A stretch of DNA of 64,000 nucleotides from Rhipidocladum racemiflorum (lineage: Eukaryota; Streptophyta; Magnoliopsida; Poales; Poaceae). The notes under the pieces were generated by a model that was not told the DNA's origin, did no database searches, and saw only the letters and a list, made by a program, of their open reading frames with translations. The position numbers were made by a program, and so were the translations under genes. Position 1 is the stretch's first letter. Every line of letters begins with the position of its first letter. Location: contig CM070577.1 of the NCBI GenBank assembly GCA_036346355.1, positions 84,032,509-84,096,508 of the forward strand, read 5' to 3'. Below are positions 35,210 to 46,253 of this stretch, one piece after another.

Positions 35210-36270
35210 TATGCATACATACAATTATGCATGTATGCTGCTATATAGGCGTACCAGTCTGTCAGATAATGCGTGTATGCGTGCATCGACCTAGCTAGGT
35301 ATATGTGTCAGTACCAATAGTAAGACAGTAGTGCAGTATCTGTATGATGCACAAACAAGCTAGAGTGTGGTGTTGTGTCTGGGGCTAGCTGCATATTTGG
35401 GACGTGTGGGTACTCTGAATTCCGATATCTTTACTGCTTGGTCGCTTTGTCTCTCTTCTCTATTCCTCTTACCTAAGGATTATAGGTATTTCTAAAAAAT
35501 CTCTATAAAAAAAAGAAAAACAATCTCTCTCTTTTCAAATTCCCTCACATAAGAATTAGGTGCTGATACATGGGTCTTCTTAAAAAATCTCTAGCAAAAA
35601 AATAAAAAAAGATAATCTATCAACAAATAAATGCAACGTCTCTAAAAGTTCTCTATCAACACATGCCAACAGTAGACCCAAATATTTACCCACAACCAAT
35701 TCACAATATCGTTACAATATGACTTATTTATGTTCCATTGCAACACACGAACGTTCTACTGGTCTGTAAGATTTTTGAAATTTTTTCTACTATTAATTAT
35801 AATAATGAGGGCGACTAATCTCATGTCCTTGGTCGTAGAGGACCTAACTGTGCTCTTAATTAACTGCATATGTGTTCTCATGAAGTAAAATCCTTCATAA
35901 ATTTAATTTCTTTAATATATTTCCACCTTTTTCTTTTACCAAATTAAAGTCAGTGATGAACACTTCTATTTTACAAAAAAAAAACATCATATCAAAATAA
36001 AATATGCTAATTGCAAGAAGCCAATACAAAAGGAGCTAACCTTTCCTGTCTTGATTATCTACTCGTGACTTGATATCTTAAGGCGATATCTATACTATAG
36101 GTTCTGTGTTAATTGTTGTTTAAGGCATCGACACTATATTCATACAACCTTTGCCCATTACTTTATCGAACTACATGTTGAGTTATTAAAAATACAATTA
36201 TGTAGAAGTACCCTTGATGACAAATCTACTAGTCTAATTATGATGTGACAAATCTAAATACCATTTCTGC
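35210..36270. other. Intergenic, no gene seen
   Basis: AT-rich sequence with no long frame and no recognisable transposon domain. Confidence 0.5.

Positions 36271-36275
<5 letters not shown>

Positions 36276-36318
<43 letters not shown>
36276..36318. repeat. (TA)n microsatellite
   Basis: About 21 uninterrupted TA units followed by AAATAAATA-type sequence. Confidence 0.95.
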
Positions 36319-36325
<7 letters not shown>

Positions 36326-36691
36326 TAAATAAATAAAAAATTCCAAATCGGTTACTAGATGGGATAAGTAGGATGACAGATATCTTTATATAGTCAAGTC
36401 TTTCTGAAACACGCTTCAGGCATTCTCTGATGCTATCTTAAAGAGAGGGAGAAGGAATCGAGCATATGTCTCCTTGCTAGCTAGCCAGTGGTTTATATAA
36501 TTCAACAAAGCCAAAACATCTCGTAGTCGCTTAGAATTGAACCCAAACTCTTTTGGACTTTCGAGAGCAAGCAAGCAGCTTCCTACTAACTACCAAGAGG
36601 CATATGGAATTATGGACTGATGGAGTATTAGCTTTAGCTAGCTTTTGTTGACCCATACCACGCATGAACAGTGCTAGATGGTGTACTATTA

Positions 36692-36943
36692 GGCTCCGTT
36701 TGGTACGGTTCCAGATTCTTAGTAGAAACGTTTCAGGTAGAATCAGAATCACTTTCTGCAAACCGTTTGGTACGGTTCCAGATTCTAGTATAAACTAGTG
36801 AAACGGGGTTGAGGGTGATTCAACCACGGTGTGGAAAAAGGAGAAACGTTCCGAGGAGAATTATTCTGAGTTTTAACCCGTTTGGCTGGGTTTCTCTCAG
36901 ATTCTAGTAGAAATAGCTCGGTTCCAAATTGCCAAACGGGGCC
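36692..36943. mobile_element. Tourist-like MITE, 252 bp
   Basis: Ends GGCTCCGTTTGG and CCAAACGGGGCC are imperfect inverted repeats, flanked by TTA on both sides (36689-36691, 36944-36946). It contains an internal repeat of CCGTTTGGTACGGTTCCAG (near 36697 and 36763). Confidence 0.88.
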
Positions 36944-37046
36944 TTAGTTTGCTAACTAGCTAATGCCTGGCCGCATGTTCAGATTAGAACGGGGTTTTTT
37001 AGAGGAAATCAGCGTACAAAGAGTTGCGCAACGATACAAGCTAGCC

Positions 37047-37054
37047 TATAAATA
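37047..37054 (+). promoter_or_regulatory. TATA box of the 37146 small gene
   Basis: TATAAATA within CTAGCCTATAAATAC, 99 bp before the chosen ATG, and identical over 11 bases to the site at 32225-32235. Confidence 0.78.
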
Positions 37055-37145
37055 CAATCCATCGTCTCTTAAGATCGAGTGCCCTTATCGATATATCGAT
37101 CCATCTGAAAGCTAACTAGCTCAAACATATTTGCTTCCAGGCCAG

Positions 37146-37397
37146 ATGTCGCGAGGCGCCAGCGATAACGGCGGTCCTGTGGACGACGGCGGCCATGAAA
37201 TCCTTGTTCATAGGGTGGAGAAGATCGAGGCGACGGTACCTGTAAAGCCGCCGACGGTGACCACCGGCGACGCTGCGGCGGCGCCGGGGAAGGCCAAGAA
37301 GAAGGACGTTCCTCAAGCAGACGTCAACAAGCTGGCTGAAGATTTCATCCGGAGGAACAGGGCGGGGTTCCAAGGCCAAACGGAGAAGCAGCCATGA
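37146..37397 (+). CDS. Small-family protein, 83 aa
   Basis: I choose the ATG at 37146 (MSRGASDNGG) rather than the in-frame one 15 bp upstream because MxRG aligns with the starts of the relatives. Order: EILVHRVEKIEATVPVKPPT (residues ~22-41), an Ala/Lys linker, and the helix ADVNKLAEDFIRRNRAGF (~59-76), which fits the short DUF761-like C-terminal pattern AExFIxxxRxxF. It is hydrophilic with no signal peptide or membrane segment, intronless, and has its own TATA box. Probably a functional member; the biochemical role is unknown. Confidence 0.78.
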   Translation: MSRGASDNGGPVDDGGHEILVHRVEKIEATVPVKPPTVTTGDAAAAPGKAKKKDVPQADVNKLAEDFIRRNRAGFQGQTEKQP

Positions 37398-37663
37398 ACA
37401 ATTAGCTAGACACGCGTGTATACGCATGCATGCCTTACGCAGCAGTACGTACCTGGCATGCGTGTTACCATAGTAGTACTCTGTGTGCATGTCTCTGTGA
37501 TCATGACCAGGAGGCAATTAATAAGAGAATAAGAGGTGGTGTTATGTGCTTATGTTAAGTTACTAGATATATTGCACTGCATAGACTATATGTAAATTGT
37601 AATTAGCATGCGTGTCTGTATATCCGAATGTAACTAAACTTATAATATTAAATCTTAGGTTCT

Positions 37664-37755
37664 GTTTGGCGGAGCTCCAGCACCACTAGATTCATAGATC
37701 TGGTGGAGTTGGGTATTTCTAGCTTCACCAGATTTATGAAGCTAGAGCTGTGACT
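37664..37755. mobile_element. Half-copy of the GAGCTC MITE family
   Basis: GTTCTGTTTGGCGGAGCTCC and GATCTGGTGGAGTT(G/A)GG match the end regions of 30830-31068 and 34970-35207, without the AT-rich centre. Confidence 0.55.
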
Positions 37756-38098
37756 GTGAGTATATTGTACCCCTATACTTTCGGTACAACAACGACGATG
37801 ACAACAACGACAACGACAACAACGACAATACAATACGTACCAAAACAACTTAAGCCTGCTGCAAATCGATGCACTCAACTCCTTGACTAATTGCTTGATG
37901 TATGCGTGGTACTTTCATCTTTTAAAGGGAAAATTTGGAAGCGCCCTTCTTGTGAGAATTTGACAAGAATTTAGCTTTAAAGTAGAACTAAAATTTGGAG
38001 AAGTTTAATCCCTCCAAATTTACCAAATCTATTTTTTTTAAAATGGCAAGGATGGTTGGGGAAGTCACATGAAGTCACGTACCACTGTACTAGTTTAA

Positions 38099-38205
38099 TG
38101 GGCCGGGGCTAGATTAAGCCTATGTTAGAAAAGCCCATTTATCTATAACTGGGCAGTGTCGCAGGGAGGCCCATTAGTTATCCCCTTGGGTCGCAGGGAG
38201 GCCCA
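38099..38205 (+). promoter_or_regulatory. Site II-type GGCCCA cluster upstream of RPL14
   Basis: TGGGCC at 38099, GCCCA at 38133, and GGCCCA at 38168 and 38200. Such site II elements, with telo-box-like AACCCTA (38310), are characteristic of plant ribosomal protein promoters. The last two sites lie in a tandem duplication. Confidence 0.7.
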
Positions 38206-38220
38206 TTAGTTATCCCCTTG
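38158..38220. repeat. 31-bp tandem duplication in the RPL14 promoter
   Basis: Two identical 31-bp units (38158-38188 and 38190-38220) separated by one G. Each carries a GGCCCA site, so the duplication doubled a likely promoter element. Confidence 0.95.
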
Positions 38221-38392
38221 ATCGGACGGCCAGGGGGCCTTCGCCGCATGATCAGCCGGCTCAGCGGAACCCGCACGCGGCTGCCTTTATATTCCCGGAA
38301 TCCCTCCGCCGAACCCTACCTAGCTTGCTCCTCTTGCCCTCGTGCCGCAAGGCTCCTCTTCGCTCTTGCTCCGCGCCGCCGCCGCCGACGAG

Positions 38393-39605
38393 ATGGTATG
38401 TGGATCCTCGCCGAGTGCTCTGTCTTGGTTCTTCTGCGCTATTTCTCCGCGACTGACGCTTGCTGTGTGTTTGTGTGCTCTGCGTACAGCCGTTCAAGAG
38501 GTTCGTGGAGATCGGGCGGGTGGCCCTCATCAACTACGGCAAGGACTACGGCCGCCTCGTCGTCATCGTCGACGTCGTCGACCAGAACCGGGTATGCGTC
38601 CGGCCCTTCGCCCCACTACCACCGCCCGTGTATACCTGGTGTTACTGTTGTGATGTGGATCTAGAGTTCCACGAGTATGCTTTGTCACGTGGTTGCGAGA
38701 AACTTGTTGCTAGGGATGGATAGGAATCCGCTGACGGTATCTTCTAGGATCCAACGAAATATGTAGCAAATTGAATTCGCCTATCGAAACCTTGTTGTGA
38801 TTGATTGCTATGGCATTTTTCTGCTGCGCGAATGGTGGATTTTATCTCGGTAACTGCGATTGATTATACTTGCCAATCTTGTCCTGAAATGAACCTCCTA
38901 TGGGTGTGCTCCCTATGTGTGGAAACTACTTCACCAAGAAACTAGGGTTTTAGTTGCTCCACACCCTTCTGTGAGTATTTCTGGTGCTCTGTCACTAGCG
39001 AATGCTTTAGCAGTCTAATTATTTCTTTGGACTTCGCTCGATTTTTCTTGTCCTAGTTGGCTATGCTGTGGTGACCTGAATAGTGAAATTCTTGTAGCGC
39101 TGATGACGCATTCTGTGTATCAGGCACTTGTGGATGCCCCTGATATGGTCAGGTGCCAGATCAACTTCAAGCGGCTCTCGCTGACCGACATCACGATTGA
39201 CATCAAGCGTGTCCCTAAGAAGAAGACTTTGATTGAGGCAATGGAGAAAGCTGGTAATGATGGAATTGACTCTACCCACCTCTACATCAACATTTTTTTG
39301 TGCTATGTGCAGTTGATACTTATTTGAACGCTTGTGTTATCCTTTTGCAGATGTGAAGAACAAGTGGGAGAACAGCTCGTGGGGCAAGAAGCTGATCGTC
39401 CAGAAGAGGAGAGCATCGCTCAATGACTTTGACAGGTTCAAGGTCATGCTGGCCAGGATCAAGGTCAGGCATTTTACTGTCGTGCGGTTGATTTCTGCAG
39501 GGCACTGTTTGTATCACTTGCTTACACTGGTGTTTTGTTTATGAACAGAGAGGTGGCGCTATCAGGCAAGAGCTTGCCAAGCTCAAGAAGGAGGCTGCAG
39601 CTTAG
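38393..39605 (+). CDS. RPL14: 60S ribosomal protein L14 (eL14), five exons
   Basis: Encodes a 134-residue protein, the usual plant length, part of the large cytosolic ribosomal subunit. Coding exons: 38393-38395 (ATG only), 38490-38591, 39124-39253, 39351-39463 and 39549-39605. All introns are GT-AG; the first donor is GTATGT right after the ATG. Recognisable stretches are RFVEIGRVALINYGKDYG and RLVVIVDVVDQNR (exon 2), DAPDMVRCQINFKRLSL (exon 3), KNKWENSSWGKKL (exon 4) and IRQELAKLKKEAAA (end). No frame lesion is seen. The promoter has site II and telo-box-like motifs and TTTATATTC at 38286. It is the only housekeeping gene in the window and lies between small-family members. Confidence 0.97.
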
Positions 39606-39977
39606 GGTCTCTTGGTGGATGGCATGTTGAGTTTGTTTCAGTGTTCTTAAATCCAGAACTAGTACTACTCTTTTCGGGAACCTATTTCATAAATTTTAAT
39701 CAAGCATGGCTGTGTTTTAGAGATTTTTGTCATGACTGTAGTTGAATGCCTAAGGTTGTTTGCGACACAGGTGCATTCCTTTACTGTGATCCGCATGGGT
39801 GATTTTGCTCAAATGTTTCAACCATTGTAGCCACGTCGATTTGCTGGGTTATTGTGAGTTGGGATTCATCCTGGGTACTACAGTGTGGGTTCCATTTCAT
39901 CAGTTGGTCCACAAGGTTCAACTGTCTTGCCGGTTTTTAGGTCACCAGTATATTGTGTGGGCAGTGTCTGACTGACT

Positions 39978-40063
39978 GCTTGCCATAATTTTCATGAAAA
40001 CTTTGCAACCTCGTTTCAGTGCTTGCCATAATTTTCATGAAAACTTTGCAACCTCGTTTCAGT
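39978..40063. repeat. 43-bp perfect tandem duplication
   Basis: Two identical adjacent 43-bp copies (39978-40020 and 40021-40063) in the 3' region of RPL14, possibly beyond the transcript end. Confidence 0.95.
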
Positions 40064-40661
40064 GTATACTGTTTGTTTGGGAGATTGGCTGCCTCAGGAA
40101 GGAATCGCGAAAGGCTGGATGTCCTTTGCGAGTAGAAATGTGTTACAACGTTTTCTGATAGGTTCAAACGCCATGACTGCATACTGCCCTGGATCGTTTG
40201 AATTTGCCATGAACTTTTGAGGTCTGTGCACTCCATCCTTCTATGCGATAATGAAATCGAGTTCACCAGAATTTTATTTTATTTTACATTACTGGTTCGC
40301 CATGTGGTTCATCTGTTTATTTTCCTCTCTTCTGGATTGATGTACTCCGTCAGATGGAATATCTGGCAACTAGGAGCAATTGTCTTGGCAAACAAACTTT
40401 TGATCATCTTGCGTTTCATCGTACTCTGCTTCCTGCCAGATGAACCATAATGCCTTGCCGCGGCAACAATGTTGTTCGAGCCTACAGACGAATCACGCAT
40501 TATAAACCTACACCTAAGAAATAATGGAGTGAGTAGAATGATTCTCTTCCCCGTTCACCCCTGCCCTCTAGGCCGTAAATTTCCATTTTCGTTTCCATCT
40601 CCACTGAAAATATCCTAATTAACCACAGTTCATTCATTCATGTGCGCTAAACCGTGTCATG

Positions 40662-41620
40662 CCTAGGGTTTGCAAAACTTTCAAAAATCGCTTCAATCAA
40701 GCATCGATGTGATTTTTGAAATCGCTCGGTAAACAGGTGAACTTTGAATTAATTTTTTTTGAAAATTTTAAAAAAAATTATGAAAATTTTAGAAATAATT
40801 TGAAAATTTTTGTGAGGTCATGAGATAATGCTAATGGTGCTGTAAAATTTTTCGATTATTACCAGAGCTGTATTTTTTTTTTAAATTTTGACATTGTCTT
40901 TGTATATGCTCTTATGTTCTTTATTTTCTACGGGCACTAAATGAAGTATAATATTTTTGAAATTTTTTGTGTGGGGTTTTGAGGCAATGATAATGATGTA
41001 AAATTTTCAGATGATGATTAGGGCTGTGTATATTTTTTAATTTCTGATAGTGCTACTGTCTTTATAATTGTTCTTCTGTTTTTTTTTAATTTTTTAGGGG
41101 GTACTAAATGAAGTCTAATATTTATGGAAATTTTACTAGATGATCCTTGGGCACTCTTTATGATACCATTAAAATTTTAGATCACAATCAAGCTTGTAAA
41201 CTTTTATAAAAATTTGATAGTGTCTGTTCCTTTCATTAATGACTGTTTTTGATTTTTTTAGAAGCACTAAATGAATTAAAAAATTATTGAAATTTTCTAA
41301 TGTGTTTTATAGATTAATTTTAATTTATTACGATTTTATGCAACTTTCCCCCAATTTTCTTTGAATTTTCCCCAATTTCCTTATTGTGCTAAAAACCGAT
41401 CAAAAATCGCTGAAAATCATTGAAAATTGGTGAGAAAAGTGACATCATTTAGTTTGCTCGATATTCAAAGAAGAATAGATGAAAATTGCTCAAAAATGAT
41501 CGATTTTTGTTTTTTTACCACTGAGTTCAAAGAGTTTGAATTGGGCATTCATTCGATTTCTAGCGATTTTCGATGCTAAGCTACTAGTGATTTTCGGGTG
41601 CAAATCGGTTTTGTAAACCC
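40662..41620 (+). mobile_element. hAT-like non-autonomous element with internal tandem repeats
   Basis: Ends TAGGGTTTGCAAAAC and GTTTTGTAAACCCTG are imperfect inverted repeats; the flanks GTCATGCC / GTCACGTC suggest a worn 8-bp duplication. The interior has a ~165-bp unit repeated about three times (marker CACTAAATGAA at 40935, about 41102 and 41265). No transposase is present. Confidence 0.6.
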
Positions 41621-41741
41621 TGGTCACGTCCATGCCCCTTAATTACATCCCATGATGCAGATGGGCTTGTTTAACAATATTATGTCATATGGGAACCAAC
41701 ACGTGTACCTTAGTTAGGGATAAACTTCCTACTAAATAGTA

Positions 41742-41996
41742 TTCGCCCTGTTTATTTTTACAAGACACGATTTAACTTGGTGTGGTCTTTAAAGTTGAAC
41801 TTTGACCGTTATTTTTTTGATAATACTTTGTTCATAGCTACAAAATCATAATCATAGGAAAGTACTTTCAAATACGAATCTAGTGGTACTACTTTTGTGT
41901 TATATAGTCTATATATTGTTGAACTACTTGTTCATCAAAGTTTATAAATTTAAAATCTCGAAATACATATACACCTTATAAAAATCAACCAGGGAG
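41742..41996. mobile_element. Diverged Stowaway MITE, 255 bp
   Basis: TTCGCCCTGTTTATTTTTAC and ATAAAAATCAACCAGGGAG are inverted ends, flanked by TA. The inner sequence resembles the Stowaway at 23500-23740. Confidence 0.75.
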
Positions 41997-41999
41997 TAC

Positions 42000-42990
42000 T
42001 CCTAGTGATATCAGTGCTGCATGTACTAGATGCAAAAGCAGCATCGTGCTGTGATCTTTTCCTTTTGTTCCAGGTCAGATTCGAGATGCTCATTTGTTCT
42101 TTTGAATTGTTTGGCATGGATCGTGGAACACGCCTGCTTTTGATCCACTAATTAAAATCTGGTAATGTAATGCATGCATAATTTTCTAGAAAGACCTATG
42201 ATCCACTGAACTCGATTGATTATGATTCATGCATGCAAGTCACTCGATCAAAATCCGACGGCCAGCTCTTTACCTTACAAAAACAAGGGTTTTCACCAAA
42301 ACTATGGGTTTATTGCATAAATTATCAGAAGATTACAGTTTTCAGCTTCTATTTAATAAAAATAACATATTTTAAAATTTTTATAATAAAACTATATGTT
42401 TTAGAATTGTTTTTTTTTTGTAGCTGGTCTGACAGTGTGGATCTATATGGGAGCCCCACGCACAAGTAAAACAGGAAATATGAGTGTGTTAGGCTGCCAT
42501 GTTGGTCTATATTGTCAAATCTTTTACATATAACGGTCAATTCTAAAATCTATTGTTTTGTGACACAAGTTCTCCCAAAAACTTAAGTTTTACGAAACAT
42601 AAGCTAAAATCCGTGGTTCTAAAACTCGCAGTTAAATGCGAGTGCAATTATACCTTAATCATAACCGCAAATATTCCACTCCACGCTGCCCTGCGCTATC
42701 AACACCGATCACGAGGGCTTAATTGCGACGTAAGATGCCCTTCCACCTTGCAGCATCCGATGCAAATTCGGGGCATTCCGCGATATTTCCATGCGGCAAT
42801 CGCTTCGCACAGCAACGACCGAACGTTTGGATCAAGCTAGACGATACACGCATGCGTGCCGCCGTGCGTCGCACAAAAAAAGCAGCGAGAGCTGCACGCA
42901 GCTGCTGCATCCTGCGACCGATCGATGGATCGGTTGCTCTCACATCACTGCAAAATTCGCATCTGCACTGCAGTCTGCAGAGTCCCAGGA
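42000..42990. other. Intergenic upstream of the 43146 gene
   Basis: No gene is recognised. Overlapping frames at 42719-43081 on both strands have no known domain and lead into the promoter. Confidence 0.45.
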
Positions 42991-43008
42991 GAACAAAGGT
43001 CCTGAGCC

Positions 43009-43015
43009 TATAAAT
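43009..43015 (+). promoter_or_regulatory. TATA box of the 43146 small gene
   Basis: TATAAAT within CCTGAGCCTATAAATG, 137 bp before the ATG. It is nearly the same 16 bases as the box at 50149. Confidence 0.75.
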
Positions 43016-43145
43016 GCTGACCAAACTAAGCTGGGAGGAAAACACGTTCCATGTCCATCTGGAAGATCGAATCGATCCTGACTGATTAGCTAGCTAGGCC
43101 AGGCTAGATCTTCTTCAGATATATATAGATCACCGGAGGAGGAAA

Positions 43146-43388
43146 ATGTTTCGCGGCGGCGGCGGCGAGGCGACCAGCACGAGCAGTGAGCTGCCGGTCG
43201 GCGGCGCGGTGAGGGTGAGGAAAGTGGAGAGGATCCAGGCCTACAACCTCGTCACCAAGCCGTCGGCGTGCGCAGGCCCGACGGCGACGGCGAGGCCGGC
43301 CGAGAGACTGGCCGTCAGGGTTGTCCGGATCGGGGACGTGGACGACAAAGCCGACGGCTTCGTCCCGGTGGCTGTCGCGCATAACTGA
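43146..43388 (+). CDS. Small-family protein, divergent C terminus, 80 aa
   Basis: Starts MFRGGGGEATSTSSELPVGG, then AVRVRKVERIQAYNLVTKPS (residues ~21-40). The latter aligns with EVRVEKVDE...NKVIEKPS of the gene at 50248, including the NxVxxKPS block. The C-terminal part is Ala/Thr/Val-rich (RVVRIGDVDDKADGFVPV) and lacks the A-x-x-F-I-x-x-x-R helix of other members. Intronless, no signal peptide, own TATA box. Function is unknown. A downstream TATA/TATG-rich microsatellite begins ~30 bp after the stop. Confidence 0.7.
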   Translation: MFRGGGGEATSTSSELPVGGAVRVRKVERIQAYNLVTKPSACAGPTATARPAERLAVRVVRIGDVDDKADGFVPVAVAHN

Positions 43389-43419
43389 TCTAAAACATGT
43401 CTGACTGATGGCCGTCGTA

Positions 43420-43500
43420 CATACATATATATACACACATATACATATATGTATATATGTATATACATATATATATACATATATATATGTATATATATGA
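43420..43500. repeat. Compound TA/CA microsatellite
   Basis: Alternating ATATAC, ATACACAC and ATGTATATA tracts, strongly self-complementary, in the 3' flank of the gene at 43146. Confidence 0.9.
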
Positions 43501-44166
43501 GTGCTATAAGTAGTGTTTCTATACATTATCCTATATACCAATATAAATTGTATAAATCTTGAAACAAATAAAATAGTAGGCATGTTGGTGCCGCCCGTGT
43601 GAAGGTTTTACAAGTGTGATCTGCTTGTGATGTTACATATAAATATTTATAACATGTTGTCGGTTACCAATTTTTGATCTTTGAATTGAGTCACTGTTGT
43701 CACTTGCCAGTTAGTTATCTCCACTGCTTCATTTAAGGGGAACTATCTTTATCTTGTAAACTCCGTAAAAATCATATGTACAAGTTTTAAGAAATACTCA
43801 AAAAATTACCTAAGTAGGGGAAGTGAGCTTTTACAATCCTATAAAATTTTAAGACCAAACTCAATCGTATTAGAAAGATATGAAATCGACAAGCAACGAA
43901 ATGAATAGTGGTGAACAATGAAAAACCATTATTTATGTTGAATTTGTCTTTTTCATATATTTCAAATACGATTGATTTTGTTGTTCAAATTTTACAAGAT
44001 CGTAGAAAGTTTACGCGCACATATCTGCTATGACTGCAAAAGCTGGTCGTCCCTGCCAACATTCAGAATATCCCAGCAACCAAAGGTTGCTTGAGTAAAA
44101 CTGAAGCCATTTCTGTTACGAGCTGTAGTGCTAGCACCAAAAGCAGTGAACCAAACAACTCTTAAC

Positions 44167-44351
44167 CAGGGATTTTTATTTCGGCGAAATTTCGGAAATT
44201 TTGATCATTTCGGTACAGAGCGAAATTCCGGAAATTTCGGATTTTGTTGTTTTTTATTTGAATTCGACCCAAATTTGACCGAAATTTCACAAAACTTTCG
44301 GTCATTTCGGTGGGACCCGATATTTGTGCCAATCCGAAATAAAAAACCCTG
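44167..44351. mobile_element. hAT-type MITE, 185 bp
   Basis: Ends CAGGGATTTTTATTTCGG and CCGAAATAAAAAACCCTG are inverted repeats, flanked by the perfect 8-bp duplication CTCTTAAC (44159-44166 and 44352-44359). These features define a hAT MITE. Confidence 0.93.
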
Positions 44352-44359
44352 CTCTTAAC

Positions 44360-45390
44360 AGTTTTTCCAGGAACTACCTACCTACGAGGCCACGACAAGT
44401 AGCCAGCAAGTGAAAACTATCAAGAGTTGTTGGTAGCTGAAGATTAGCCAACCAAGGTAAACACGGCAAGCAAATTTCCAAACCTCATTATCAGATTCAC
44501 TTTCACCAGCCACTCCTAAAGCAACGAACCATGGCCACAGAACAAAGCTTTGCCCACATAGAAGGCAATTGCCATCTACTAGATATTTCACAAAGGCAAA
44601 TGCATCAAAGATCAAAGCTTCCTTTAAACGTGTCCCTCAAATACCTTGCATCCAAGTGTCTACCGTCTAGCCAGGCCATCGCTGCGAGTTGCTAGTGCTT
44701 TCCTGGAAGCAGGTTCCACTTTTCGTCAGTGAAAAACCGTTAGAAAAATTGACGTTCGAAAATCGGTAAAAACCGTTCGAAAACCGGTTGAACAGTAGCG
44801 GTTTTCATCGAAATGCTTTTTCGAACCAGAGCGGTAAGGTCGGATTTCGCGAAATTCGAGCGAAATTCAACGAAAAGTTGAACCCGCTGGAAGTACAATT
44901 CCTTGGTATCTTCAGAGAGCCAGAGTCAGATTACTGTTGTGAGTCCAAGCCTTTCAGTCTGGACTGGAGAAGCACCTGATGCCTTTGCAGCAAACAGTGA
45001 TATACCTCTGCGCCGATTGGGCTCTGGAGCGACGCGTAGCAGTATGAGCAGAACCAGATCGCAAATTGATCACGATTGCGATCACCATGATGGATGTGTC
45101 CTACCGATCCAGTACTGAAACCTGAGCTGTACACTAGATTGACGGGTTTTGATAAGTTTCGTCCGGATGTTTTCTTTAGCAACCATCATCCAAATTATTG
45201 ACCATTGGATTTGCTTTCAGATCAATGCATGCCCCCTCCTGAATTCGAGGTGGGTTGATCTTACGGATGTGTGTTTTGATCGTACGGTCCAAAGTTTAGA
45301 TGTTTTTTGAGACAAAAACATCCGGATGATGTCTATACACTCCCGACTGAAAAATGAGTCCTTTTCGGGTGCAGAGGTCTGCAGAGAAAC
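44360..45390. other. Intergenic, repeat-like fragments
   Basis: Contains hAT-like GAAAACCG/CGGTTTT patches near 44730-44830 and an ACATCCGGATG near-palindromic region at 45160-45340. No gene is supported. Confidence 0.4.
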
Positions 45391-45394
45391 TTAC

Positions 45395-45607
45395 ACGCTT
45401 GAGCACATCATATCCACGGGTCAATTTCTCCCTGAGATAAGTGTGAATTTGTGATATTTCTCCACTTGCAGCAGGAACCTGCTTTCCAAAGCAGACAGGA
45501 ATCGAGCGCTTTGCAGCAATTTCTATGAGGAATCTGCGGATTCCCCCAACAACTTTGGACTTAATAAACAGCTTCCTGTCCTTCGCTGATTGATTGAACC
45601 CCTTATC
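45395..45607 (-). pseudogene. Captured or stranded exon of an unidentified gene
   Basis: On the minus strand, 71 codons are open from an upstream stop and end exactly at a consensus donor (CGT|GTAAGT at 45395/45394). The residues look like real protein: IRRFLIEIAAKRSIPVCFG (residues ~23-41) and IHTYLREKLTRGYDVLKR at the end. I do not recognise the family. There are no obvious neighbouring exons; upstream an in-frame TAA at 45608-45610 closes the frame. It may be a gene fragment moved by a Mutator or Helitron element, or a relic of a lost gene. Confidence 0.5.
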
Positions 45608-46253
45608 TTAATGGTGCTGATCTGGACCTTCTAAAATATCTCTCTGCTCTTGCTAATCGTTGATTGGCATTCTCTGTCTTATTTAAGCGTAGAATGATAG
45701 TATACAGTGGGCAGTAGAAATTAAATCTAACCACTGATTTGTTACGAGTATTTCTACTACTATACTACAAGAGAAAATATAAATAAATACTAGCTCATCT
45801 GATCCGTTGGATCGAAAAGAATGGACAACTATATTGAATTCAGTGTACCGTAAAAATAGCTAAAAAAAACATTACAAAGAGGCAAAATTAGAGAAATAAC
45901 ATCGCAAAGGATCTCTACTGCTGAATGACAACTGGATCGTCTTGTGCAGTAATTCAAGCACAACAGCGGCACGCGAGTTACTCTTGTAGTAAATAAAGCA
46001 TATAAAACTGAAGTTCTCGTTACATTTCCATCATGCGCATCTGATAAGTATTGCTGGGGTGGTTCGAACTCCACTAAGAATCTCAGATTAGAAAGACGCA
46101 GACATGTGATGAACTAGTTAGTCATGTTTTAAGCGATGCCTAGAACTTTTTAATTAATTAATTAACCTACCTACTATGAACGGGGTTCCACTAAGCTCGT
46201 CACCTCGCTAGTTGGATTCCCTTGCTTCTGCCAATTAATTTGCGCCAACGGTT

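Noticed and set aside
42719..43081. Three overlapping frames of ~100 codons upstream of 43146
   Set aside because: They occupy the promoter region of the small gene, are open on both strands and show no domain.
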